Source of the DNA: an uncultured bacterium | Lineage (GTDB): Bacteria > Actinomycetota > Coriobacteriia > Coriobacteriales > Coriobacteriaceae | Length of the DNA: 15,149 nt | NCBI GenBank assembly: GCA_905214425.1 | Contig: CAJMLY010000037.1 | Location: 1 to 15,149 of the forward strand | Direction of reading: 5' to 3' | Shown here: positions 7,121-14,375 of the stretch, piece by piece | How the letters are laid out: the number at the start of each line of letters is the position of its first letter | How positions within the stretch are numbered: the first letter of the stretch is position 1 | Made by a program: the position numbers and the translations under genes | The notes under the pieces: generated by a model | The model's input: only the letters and a program-made list of their open reading frames with translations | Databases searched by the model: none | Told to the model about the DNA's origin: nothing

Positions 7121-8017
7121 ATGGGTGAGAACGTCATGAATACCGCTGCGGCCGCCGCTGAGGAGGTCGTCCCCGCCATCGAGATCGCTGCCCACGCGGG
7201 CACCTGCTACGGCGTACAGCGCGCGCTCGACATGGCGCTGGCCGCCGCGCCGCAGGCAGAGGAGAGCACTCAGGTCCACACACTGGGTCCGCTCATCCAT
7301 AACCCCATCGTGGTGCGCGAGCTCGCCGAGGCGGGCGTCGGACTGGCCGAGACCCTGGACGACGCCGCGTCGGGCACCGTGATCATCCGCGCCCACGGCG
7401 TGGTGCCGCAGGTGATCGAGGCCGCTCGCGAGCGTGGTCTTACCGTGGTCGATGCCACCTGCCCCTACGTGAAGAAGGTCCACGTGGCGGCCGAGCGCCT
7501 GATGCGCGAGGGCTACCGCGTAATCGTCGTGGGCGAGCCGGGCCACCCCGAGGTCGAGGGCATTCTGGGCCACGCTGGCGATGACGCTCAAGTCGTGAGT
7601 TGTGCTGCCGATGCGGACGCGCTGCCACTCAAGGGCAAGGTGGGTCTGGTTGTGCAGACCACCCAGACTGCGCAGAACCTGGCCGAGGTTGTGGCCTCCA
7701 TCACCCCGCGCGTGCAGGAACTGCGCGTGATCAACACCATCTGCGCCGCCACGAGCGAGCGCCAGCAGGCAGCTGCAGCCCTCGCCAACCGCTGTGATTG
7801 CATGGTCGTCGTGGGCGGCAAAAATTCGGGCAACACGCGTCGCCTGGCGCAGATTTGTGCCGATGCCTGCGAGCACACGCATCACATCGAGGAAGCTTCC
7901 GAGCTCGAGGCCGCATGGTTTGCCGACGCGCGCCACATCGGCATCACCGCCGGAGCCTCCACCCCGCAAGGACACATCGAACGCGCCGTTGCGCGCATCA
8001 AGGAGCTTTGCCGCTAG
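7121..8017 (+). CDS. ispH: 4-hydroxy-3-methylbut-2-enyl diphosphate reductase
   Basis: Last enzyme of the MEP isoprenoid pathway: reduces HMBPP to IPP and DMAPP with a [4Fe-4S] cluster. The three cluster cysteines are present: C29 in AGTCYGVQRAL, C114 in DATCPYVKKVH and C208 in NTICAATSERQ. Other family motifs are AHGV, HPEVEGI, VVQTTQT, GKNSGNTRRLA and ITAGASTPQ. The product is 298 residues from ATG 7121. The start is uncertain: ATG 7121 lies two bases after the plsC-like stop with only AGGT at 7110-7113 upstream, ATG 7136 has GGTGAG at 7124-7129, and ATG 7091 lies inside the previous gene. Any of these gives an Ala/Glu-rich extension before the conserved EIAAHAG. No S1 domain is fused at the C-terminus. 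Confidence 0.95.
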   Translation: MGENVMNTAAAAAEEVVPAIEIAAHAGTCYGVQRALDMALAAAPQAEESTQVHTLGPLIHNPIVVRELAEAGVGLAETLDDAASGTVIIRAHGVVPQVIEAARERGLTVVDATCPYVKKVHVAAERLMREGYRVIVVGEPGHPEVEGILGHAGDDAQVVSCAADADALPLKGKVGLVVQTTQTAQNLAEVVASITPRVQELRVINTICAATSERQQAAAALANRCDCMVVVGGKNSGNTRRLAQICADACEHTHHIEEASELEAAWFADARHIGITAGASTPQGHIERAVARIKELCR

Positions 8018-8019
8018 TT

Positions 8020-9462
8020 ATGGACCAGACCGTACCCGCATACGCCGCCGAGGTGGCCGATTACGGGCGCAGCCGCGACCCCGAGCCGGGTGAGGGCGCG
8101 CTCGTTAAGAACGTGCGTCCAGAATCGCCCGCATGGGATGTGGGTATCGAGCCGGGCATGCGCGTGCTCACGGTCAATGGCGAGCGGCTCACCGACATGA
8201 TCGTGTGGCTCTGGGAGGCAGACGACGACACCGTCGAGTTGGAGGTTTTCGACCCGCGCGACAACACCGTCACCCCCGTCGAGCTCGACCGCTTCCCGGG
8301 TGAGGATTGGGGCCTTGAGTTCGACGGCCCCATCTTTGACGGCATGCGTACCTGCGTCAACGCCTGCGTGTTCTGCTTTATGACCATGCTGCCCAAGGGC
8401 GGTCGCTCCACGCTCTATATCCGCGACGACGACTACCGCCTGAGCTTTTTGCAGGGTAACTTTGTCACGCTCACGAACCTTTCCGACGAGGACGTGCAAA
8501 ACGTTATCGATCGCAACATGAGTCCGATGAACGTGTCGGTCCACGCCGTGAGCCCCGACGTTCGCCGCCGCATGATGGGCCGCAACGCCCAGCGCGGCAT
8601 GGACGTGCTCGAGGCCATCATGGCAGCCGGCATCGAAATCCACGCGCAGATCGTGCTGTGCCCCGGCATGAACGACGGTGAGGAGCTGGAAAAGACCCTG
8701 CGCTACTGCGAGGAACATGAGCAGATCACCAGCCTGGGCATTGTGCCGCTCGGCTTTACCAGGCATCAGAACCGTTTTAGATGGTCCTACAGCGATAAGC
8801 CCGAGCTCGCGCGCGAAACAATTGCCATGATCCGGCCTTTCCAGGACCGCGCGTACGAGCGCTTTGGCCGCCACACCTTCCAGATGAGCGACGAGTTCTA
8901 TCTGGACGCCGGCATCGAGCCACCCGAGGCAGACTTTTACGACGGCTACCCGCAGTACTACGACGGCATCGGCATGATTCGCTCCTATCTGGACGAGACC
9001 GACAACGTGCTCGCCGCCGATGCCGAGCGCCTGGCCCGCGTTCGCGAGGGAATCGCCGCCCGTGGTCAGCGCTTGCTGTGCCTCTCGGGCGCCAGCGCGC
9101 GCGATACGGTAGCGCGTTTTGTGGAATCGCCGCACGGCCTCGCCGGCACCGTCACAGCCATCAAGAACCGCTACTTTGGCGGCAACGTGGATGTGACCGG
9201 CCTTATCGTCGCCTGCGACATCTTGGAGCAGCTGCCACAAGACCTGTCGGGGGTTATGCTCTTTGTGCCTAAGCTCATGTTCAACGCTGACGGCATGACG
9301 CTTGACGAGTATCATCGTGACGATTTACTCGCAAGCCTTACCAGTCGCGGCGCCGAGGTTCATGTGGTGTCGACCATGCCGCATGAGCTGCTCGATACCC
9401 TGGAGCACATCCTTGGCATAACGCCCGCCAATTCAACTATTCCCGCTGACCCTACCCATTAA
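8020..9462 (+). CDS. PDZ - radical SAM - DUF512 protein
   Basis: A 480-residue protein of the DUF512 family, conserved beside der in Clostridia and related bacteria; its reaction is unknown. Residues about 26-90 form a PDZ-like domain (GALVKNVRPESPAWDVG, PGMRVLTVNG). The radical-SAM cluster motif is C112-X3-C116-X2-C119 (CVNACVFC), the canonical spacing for a [4Fe-4S] cluster that cleaves S-adenosylmethionine. The DUF512 region fills about 290-480. The ATG at 8020 lies two bases after the ispH stop. The nearest Shine-Dalgarno, AAGGAG at 8000-8005, is 14 bases away, longer than usual, so initiation may depend on coupling to ispH. The reading frame is open much farther upstream, to 7798, but that part overlaps ispH and encodes unconserved Arg/His-rich sequence. 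The der Shine-Dalgarno overlaps its stop. Confidence 0.93.
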   Translation: MDQTVPAYAAEVADYGRSRDPEPGEGALVKNVRPESPAWDVGIEPGMRVLTVNGERLTDMIVWLWEADDDTVELEVFDPRDNTVTPVELDRFPGEDWGLEFDGPIFDGMRTCVNACVFCFMTMLPKGGRSTLYIRDDDYRLSFLQGNFVTLTNLSDEDVQNVIDRNMSPMNVSVHAVSPDVRRRMMGRNAQRGMDVLEAIMAAGIEIHAQIVLCPGMNDGEELEKTLRYCEEHEQITSLGIVPLGFTRHQNRFRWSYSDKPELARETIAMIRPFQDRAYERFGRHTFQMSDEFYLDAGIEPPEADFYDGYPQYYDGIGMIRSYLDETDNVLAADAERLARVREGIAARGQRLLCLSGASARDTVARFVESPHGLAGTVTAIKNRYFGGNVDVTGLIVACDILEQLPQDLSGVMLFVPKLMFNADGMTLDEYHRDDLLASLTSRGAEVHVVSTMPHELLDTLEHILGITPANSTIPADPTH

Positions 9463-9472
9463 AGGAGAGCAG

Positions 9473-10807
9473 ATGAAACCTATCGTCGCCGTTGTCGGAC
9501 GCCCTAACGTGGGCAAGTCCACGCTCGTCAACCGCCTGGCCCAGACCTCGGACGCCATCGTCCATGAGTCCCGCGGCGTTACGCGCGACCGCTCGTACCA
9601 CACGGCCGATTGGAACGGCCGCGAGTTCACCATCGTCGACACGGGCGGTATCGAGCCGCTCAAGAGTGACGACGTCTTTGCCACGTCCATCCGCGACCAG
9701 GCCCTCGCCGCCGCCGAGGAAGCCGCCGTCATCCTATTTGTGGTCGACGGCCGCACCGGCGTCACCGAGGAGGACGAGTCGGTCGCCCGCATGCTCAAGC
9801 GCTGCGACAAGCCAGTCTTTCTGCTGGTGAACAAGCTCGACAATCCCGATCGCGAGAACGACAACATCTGGGAGTTCTATTCGCTCGGCATCGGTGAGCC
9901 CACGCCGCTCTCGGCCCTGCACGGCCATGGCACGGGTGACCTGCTCGACGACATCGTGGCGCTGCTCCCCGAGGAAGAGGACGAGGTCGCCGACGAGTTC
10001 CCCGACGCGCTCAACGTGGCCATTATCGGCCGCCCCAACGCCGGTAAGTCCTCGCTGTTCAACCATATCCTGGGCGCCGACCGCTCCATCGTTTCCAACA
10101 TCGCCGGCACCACGCGCGATGCCATCGATACCGTCGTCGAGCGCGACGGCAAGCACTACCGCATGGTCGACACCGCGGGCATTCGCAAGAAGAGCACCGT
10201 GTACGAGAACATCGAGTACTACTCCATGGTCCGCGGCCTGCGCGCCATCGACCGCGCCGACGTGGCGCTGCTCGTCGTCGATGCCTCCGTGGGCGTCACC
10301 GAGCAGGACCAGAAGGTCATGGGTCTTGCCATCGAGCGCGGCTGCGCCATCGTGGTGCTGCTCAACAAGTGGGACCTGCTCGACGACGACCGCAAGCGCG
10401 AGGCCTGCATGGAGACCGTCGACCGCCGTCTGGGCGTCATGGCTCCCTGGGCCCAGTACCTGCGCATCTCGGCCCTGACCGGCCGCAGCGTCGAGAAGAT
10501 CTGGGCGATGGTCGACGCCGCCGAGAAGACGCGTTCGCAAAAGATTTCCACCTCGCGCCTCAACACGTTCCTCACCGACCTGCGTGAGTTTGGCCACACC
10601 GTGGTGGACGGCAAGCGCCGCCTGCGCATGCACTACGTGACCCAGACGGGCATTAACCCGCCAACGTTCACGTTCTTCGTCAACCACAGTGACCTGGTCA
10701 ACGACACCTACCAGCGCTACGTGGAGAACCGCATGCGCTCCACCTTCGATTTCGCCGGTACGCCCATTCGACTCTTCTTTAGGAAGAAGGAGCAAAAGGA
10801 TGCTTAA
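9473..10807 (+). CDS. der: ribosome biogenesis GTPase Der (EngA)
   Basis: Essential GTPase with two tandem GTP-binding domains that acts in maturation of the 50S ribosomal subunit. The 444-residue length is standard. Domain 1 has G1 GRPNVGKST at 9-17, G3 DTGG near 56-59 and G4 NKLD at 120-123. Domain 2 has G1 GRPNAGKSS at 186-194, G3 DTAG near 233-236 and G4 NKWD at 298-301. An acidic linker (EEEDEVADEF, about 167-176) separates the domains. The KH-like C-terminal domain runs from about 355 and ends RLFFRKKEQKDA. AAAGGAG at 9461-9467 precedes ATG 9473 and overlaps the stop of the DUF512 gene. The end overlaps plsY by eight bases. Unlike in many Actinobacteria, der is not fused to cmk. Confidence 0.97.
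   Translation: MKPIVAVVGRPNVGKSTLVNRLAQTSDAIVHESRGVTRDRSYHTADWNGREFTIVDTGGIEPLKSDDVFATSIRDQALAAAEEAAVILFVVDGRTGVTEEDESVARMLKRCDKPVFLLVNKLDNPDRENDNIWEFYSLGIGEPTPLSALHGHGTGDLLDDIVALLPEEEDEVADEFPDALNVAIIGRPNAGKSSLFNHILGADRSIVSNIAGTTRDAIDTVVERDGKHYRMVDTAGIRKKSTVYENIEYYSMVRGLRAIDRADVALLVVDASVGVTEQDQKVMGLAIERGCAIVVLLNKWDLLDDDRKREACMETVDRRLGVMAPWAQYLRISALTGRSVEKIWAMVDAAEKTRSQKISTSRLNTFLTDLREFGHTVVDGKRRLRMHYVTQTGINPPTFTFFVNHSDLVNDTYQRYVENRMRSTFDFAGTPIRLFFRKKEQKDA
10787..10792 (+). promoter_or_regulatory. Shine-Dalgarno inside der, deciding the plsY start
   Basis: AAGGAG lies seven bases before ATG 10800, within the last codons of der. It fixes the plsY start; an in-frame ATG at 10689 would add 37 residues that resemble no PlsY sequence. 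Confidence 0.85.
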
Positions 10808-11483
10808 TCCGATTCTGCTGACCGCCATCTGCGCCGTGGTCTCGTTCTTTATCGGAGCGATTCCGTTTGGCCTGATCCTGGGCCGCGTGTTCAACCACAC
10901 CGACATTCGCAAGGCGGGCTCCGGCAACATCGGCACCACCAACGCCCTGCGTGTGGCCGGCCCCAAGGTGGCCGCGCTTACGCTGCTGCTCGACTGCCTT
11001 AAGGGCGCCATTTGCGTCCTTATCGCCCGTCCGCTCATTGCGAGCGTGGGCTATGGCTTCCCCGTGAGCATCATGGCCCCCGGCGCCGCCGGCGACTGGA
11101 TGCTCGGCGTCATTTGCCTGGCTGCCGTGTGGGGACACATCTTTTCTCCCTACCTTAACTTCCACGGCGGTAAGGGTATCGCCGTGGGCCTGGGCGTGAT
11201 TCTTGCCTGGTACTGGCCCATTGGTCTGTCGCTACTTGGCATGTTTATCGTGGCCGTCGCCATCACCAAGTTTGTGTCGGTGGGCTCACTTGCCGCCGCC
11301 ATCGGTCTTCCCATCGCCGCCTGCGCGGTCTTTCCGTACAGCAGCCTGGGCCTCAAGTTTTGCATGGCGATGATCGGCATCACCGTGGTGTGGGCCCATC
11401 GCGCGAACATCAAAAAGCTCATGACGGGTAAGGAGTCCAAGCTCTCGTTTACCAAGCGCGTCACCGAGCCCGACGATAAGTAG
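10800..11483 (+). CDS. plsY: acyl-phosphate:glycerol-3-phosphate acyltransferase
   Basis: Integral membrane enzyme that transfers an acyl group from acyl-phosphate, the product of PlsX, to glycerol-3-phosphate, the first acylation in bacterial phospholipid synthesis. The 227-residue product has several hydrophobic helices and all three cytoplasmic motifs: GSGNIGTTNALR at 40-51, GHIFSPYLNFHGGKGIA at 112-128 and HRANIKKL at 200-207. The loop between the second and third helices is somewhat longer than in many homologues (around 82-100, including PGAAGD). It overlaps der by eight bases and is followed nine bases later by gpsA, which makes its substrate, so the plsY-gpsA pairing is functional as well as positional. 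Its Shine-Dalgarno lies inside der. Confidence 0.96.
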   Translation: MLNPILLTAICAVVSFFIGAIPFGLILGRVFNHTDIRKAGSGNIGTTNALRVAGPKVAALTLLLDCLKGAICVLIARPLIASVGYGFPVSIMAPGAAGDWMLGVICLAAVWGHIFSPYLNFHGGKGIAVGLGVILAWYWPIGLSLLGMFIVAVAITKFVSVGSLAAAIGLPIAACAVFPYSSLGLKFCMAMIGITVVWAHRANIKKLMTGKESKLSFTKRVTEPDDK

Positions 11484-11492
11484 GAGAGAGTC

Positions 11493-12500
11493 ATGAATGT
11501 TGCGCTGATTGGCTCCGGCTCCTGGGGAACTGCTGTCGCCGGCCTTGCCGCCGCGCGAGCCGAGCGCGTGACCATGTGGGCCCATAGCGAGCAGACGGCC
11601 GCCGGCATTAACGGCGAGCATCGCAACCCCCGCTATCTGGTGGACTACGTGCTGCCGGAAAACGTTGTCGCCACGACGGACTTGGCCCAGGCGCTCGACG
11701 GCGCCGAGGCCATCATCTTTGCCGTGCCTTCGACGCATCTGCGCGACGTCTGCCAACAGGCGGCGCCGTTCATTGCGGACGAGACGCCGGTTCTGTGCCT
11801 CACCAAGGGCATCGAGCCCGAGTCCGGCCTGCTCATGAGCGAGGTCATCGCCAGCGAGATTGGCAACGAGTCGCGTGTCGCGGCGCTTTCGGGCCCCAAC
11901 CATGCCGAGGAGATCTGCCGCGGCGGACTTTCGGCCGCTGTCATCGCCAGCGAGGACCAGCAGGTGGGGGAGACCTTTAAGGAGTTGCTGCTTTCCACGG
12001 CTTTCCGCATCTACCTGTCGCAGGACATGACTGGCGTCGAGGTCTGCGGCGCCATGAAAAACGTCATCGCCATCGTGTGCGGCATCTCCGCCGGTTCGGG
12101 CGCGGGCGACAACACGCTCGCCCTCATTATGACGCGCGGCCTGGCTGAGATCAGCCGCCTGGTGCACGCCCGCGGCGGCCAGGCCATGACCTGCATGGGG
12201 CTTGCCGGCATGGGCGACCTTATCGCTACCTGCACCTCCGAGCATTCGCGCAACCGTACCTTTGGCTACGAGTTCGCCCGTGGCGTGTCGCTCGACGAGT
12301 ACCAGGCACGCACGCATATGGTGGTCGAAGGCGCTGTCGCGGCCCGCAGCGTGAGCGAGCTCGCCCGTTCACTGGGCGTAGACATTCCGCTCACCTTTGC
12401 CGTGGAGCAAACGCTCTACAACGGTGTTACTTTGGATAGGGCGCTCGAGATCCTTACCGACCGCGTCCCCTCTCAAGAGTTCTACGGACTCGCCGACTAG
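11493..12500 (+). CDS. gpsA: NAD(P)+-dependent glycerol-3-phosphate dehydrogenase
   Basis: Cytosolic enzyme that reduces dihydroxyacetone phosphate to sn-glycerol-3-phosphate, the backbone for phospholipids and the acceptor used by PlsY. The 335-residue product has the Rossmann motif GSGSWG at 7-12, K105 in CLTKGIEP, the motif SGPNHAEE at 133-140, the catalytic lysine K189 in GAMKNVIAI, and the substrate-binding motif SRNR at 252-255 within TCTSEHSRNRTFG. These residues and the length are all typical. AGGAGAGAG at 11482-11490 overlaps the plsY stop and precedes ATG 11493, so the two are almost certainly co-translated. It is followed by rpe after 18 bases rather than by spoIVA as in spore-forming Clostridia. 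Confidence 0.97.
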   Translation: MNVALIGSGSWGTAVAGLAAARAERVTMWAHSEQTAAGINGEHRNPRYLVDYVLPENVVATTDLAQALDGAEAIIFAVPSTHLRDVCQQAAPFIADETPVLCLTKGIEPESGLLMSEVIASEIGNESRVAALSGPNHAEEICRGGLSAAVIASEDQQVGETFKELLLSTAFRIYLSQDMTGVEVCGAMKNVIAIVCGISAGSGAGDNTLALIMTRGLAEISRLVHARGGQAMTCMGLAGMGDLIATCTSEHSRNRTFGYEFARGVSLDEYQARTHMVVEGAVAARSVSELARSLGVDIPLTFAVEQTLYNGVTLDRALEILTDRVPSQEFYGLAD

Positions 12501-12518
12501 CGCAGAAAGGCTACTACC

Positions 12519-13190
12519 ATGGGTTCCATCAAAATCGCTCCGTCCGTCCTTTCGGCCGACATGGCCAACCTCAAGGGCGAGCTCGACAAGATTGCCGGTG
12601 CCGACTACGTTCACTTCGATGTCATGGACGGTCACTTTACCGGCAACCTTACCTTTGGCGTCGACATCCTTAAGGCCGTCAAGCGCTCCACCGATGTGCC
12701 GGTCGACGCGCACCTGATGGTGTCGAACCCCGACGAGACGGTCGATTGGTACGCTGACGCCGGTGCCGACATGATCACCGTGCACTACGAGGCCTCCACG
12801 CACCTGCACCGCACGCTCACGCATCTGCAACAGCGCGGCGTCAAGGCCGGCGTGGTACTCAACCCCGCAACGCCCGTCTGCGTGCTCGAGAGCATCATCG
12901 ACGTTGTCGACATGGTGCTGCTCATGAGCGTGAACCCCGGCTTTGGCGGCCAGAGCTTTATCCCTGGTACTATTGCCAAACTGCACGAGCTTACGGCCAT
13001 GTGTGAGCGCCACGGCGTTTCGCCCCTGATCGAGGTCGATGGCGGTATCTCTTCCAAGAACATCGCCGAGGTCGTCAAGGCCGGCGCCAACGTGCTCGTA
13101 GCCGGCTCCGCCGTATTTAAGTCCGAAGATCCCGCCGCCGAGGTTGCGCTGCTGCAGAAGCTGGGCAACGAGGCCGCACAGGAGGCATAA
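12519..13190 (+). CDS. rpe: ribulose-phosphate 3-epimerase
   Basis: TIM-barrel metalloenzyme of the pentose phosphate pathway that interconverts ribulose-5-phosphate and xylulose-5-phosphate. The 223-residue product has APSVLSAD at 7-14, metal ligands H32 and D34 in VHFDVMDGHF, H65 in DAHLMV, and D174 in EVDGGI. D34 and D174 are also the expected acid/base pair. The phosphate loop NPGFGGQSFIP is at 139-149. The usual FVPNLTFGP after MDGH reads FTGNLTFGV here, a mild departure near the substrate pocket. AGAAAGG at 12504-12510 lies eight bases before ATG 12519. It sits 18 bases after gpsA and six before the desulfurase gene. The related sugar epimerase AlsE is less likely, given the GGQSF loop and IEVDGGIS. 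Confidence 0.94.
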   Translation: MGSIKIAPSVLSADMANLKGELDKIAGADYVHFDVMDGHFTGNLTFGVDILKAVKRSTDVPVDAHLMVSNPDETVDWYADAGADMITVHYEASTHLHRTLTHLQQRGVKAGVVLNPATPVCVLESIIDVVDMVLLMSVNPGFGGQSFIPGTIAKLHELTAMCERHGVSPLIEVDGGISSKNIAEVVKAGANVLVAGSAVFKSEDPAAEVALLQKLGNEAAQEA

Positions 13191-13196
13191 ACCCTT

Positions 13197-14375
13197 ATGA
13201 CCGCAGGTCAAAACCGCATACCCGTGAATCTTGACTATGCCGCCTCGACGCCCATGCGCGCCGAGGCGCTCCTTGCGCAGCGCGAGTACGACGACAGCGA
13301 GCTTGCCGGCGTCAACCCTAACTCGCTGCACTCGCTTGGCCGCAAGGCCGCTGCACGCCTGGAAGTCGCCCGTCGCGAGATCGCACGCACCTTTGGCGCG
13401 CGCGTTCGCCCGTCCGAGATCATCCTGACCAACGGCGGCACCGAGGCCAACCAGCTGGCACTGCTCGGTCTTGCCGAGGGCGCTCGCCAGCGCGATCGCA
13501 AGCGCGACCGTGTCATCGTTTCGGCCATCGAGCACGATTCGATTCTGGACAACCTGCCGCTGCTGCGTGCCGCCGGCTTTACCGTCGACCTGGTGCAGCC
13601 CTGCCGCGCGGGCTACGTTGAGCCTGCCACGCTTGTCGAGCTGCTCGGCGACGACGTGGCGCTCGTGAGCATTATGGTCGCCAACAACGAGACCGGCGTG
13701 GTGCAGCCCATCCGCGAGCTGACCGCCGCCGCACATGCTTCCGGCGCCTTGTTTCATACCGATGCCATCCAGGGCTACTTGCATATTCCGCTCGATGTCA
13801 CTGAGCTGGACGTCGATGCCATGACCGTTGCCGCGCACAAGATCGGCGGCCCTGTGGCATCCGGCGCGCTCTACCTTAAGAGCCGCACGCCGCTGCGTCC
13901 GCGCATCTTTGGTGGTGGACAGGAAGCCGGCCGTCGCGCCGGCACGCAGGACCTGCGCACGCAGCTCGCCTTTGCTGCCGCCGCTTCGTCTCTGACGCCC
14001 CACGTGGCCCAGGAGCGCGCGGAACTGCAGACCTTGTCCGATAGGCTCTACGCCACGCTTACGGCCCATCCTCGCATTCACGCCACGATGGGCGACTACG
14101 CGCAGGCCGATCGTCTGCCAGGTATGGTTTCGATCTACGTTGACGGCATGGACTCCGAAGAGCTCATCATCAAGCTTGACGCCGCTGGCTTTGAGGTTTC
14201 GGCCGGCTCTGCCTGCTCGAGCGCCAGCATGGACCCGAGCCATGTGCTCAGCGCCATGGGCATTGGCCGCGAGCAGGCATTGGGCGCCCTTCGCATCTCG
14301 TTCGATGACCGCGTGAACCCGGCCGACCTGGACGACTTTGCCCAGGCGCTGCTGTCGATCGTGGGTGTCGTATGA
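13197..14375 (+). CDS. NifS-like cysteine desulfurase (group I type), divergent
   Basis: PLP enzyme that removes sulfur from cysteine as a persulfide, for Fe-S clusters, tRNA thiolation or other sulfur uses. The 392-residue product shows NLDYAAST at 11-18, TNGGTEANQLAL near 78-89, EHDS with H113 stacking on PLP, NNETGVVQP, HTDAIQ at 187-192 (D189, Q192), the PLP lysine K215 in AAHKIGGP, GGGQEAGRRAGT near 239-250, and the active cysteine C340 in SAGSACSSASMDPSHVL, the long group I loop. After K215 the familiar GPKG reads GPVA, and GQERGRRSGTEN reads GQEAGRRAGTQD, so it is divergent but catalytically complete. AGGAGG at 13180-13185 is 11 bases before ATG 13197. It overlaps the Nif3-like gene by four bases (ATGA). 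IscU, thiI or mnmA are not in view, so its acceptor is unknown. Confidence 0.9.
   Translation: MTAGQNRIPVNLDYAASTPMRAEALLAQREYDDSELAGVNPNSLHSLGRKAAARLEVARREIARTFGARVRPSEIILTNGGTEANQLALLGLAEGARQRDRKRDRVIVSAIEHDSILDNLPLLRAAGFTVDLVQPCRAGYVEPATLVELLGDDVALVSIMVANNETGVVQPIRELTAAAHASGALFHTDAIQGYLHIPLDVTELDVDAMTVAAHKIGGPVASGALYLKSRTPLRPRIFGGGQEAGRRAGTQDLRTQLAFAAAASSLTPHVAQERAELQTLSDRLYATLTAHPRIHATMGDYAQADRLPGMVSIYVDGMDSEELIIKLDAAGFEVSAGSACSSASMDPSHVLSAMGIGREQALGALRISFDDRVNPADLDDFAQALLSIVGVV

Noticed and set aside
7798..8019. Upstream extension of the DUF512 gene
   Set aside because: These 74 codons overlap ispH in another frame and encode Arg/His-rich sequence unlike the family; ATG 8020 gives the normal PDZ start.
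8014..9315. Open minus-strand frame of 433 codons opposite the DUF512 gene
   Set aside because: Same cause: it mirrors a real gene's codon pattern, shows no recognisable domain and has no SD of its own that I could see.
9734..11038. Open minus-strand frame of 434 codons opposite der and plsY
   Set aside because: The opposite strand encodes Der with all GTPase motifs and PlsY; the antisense product has no motif and is a composition artefact.
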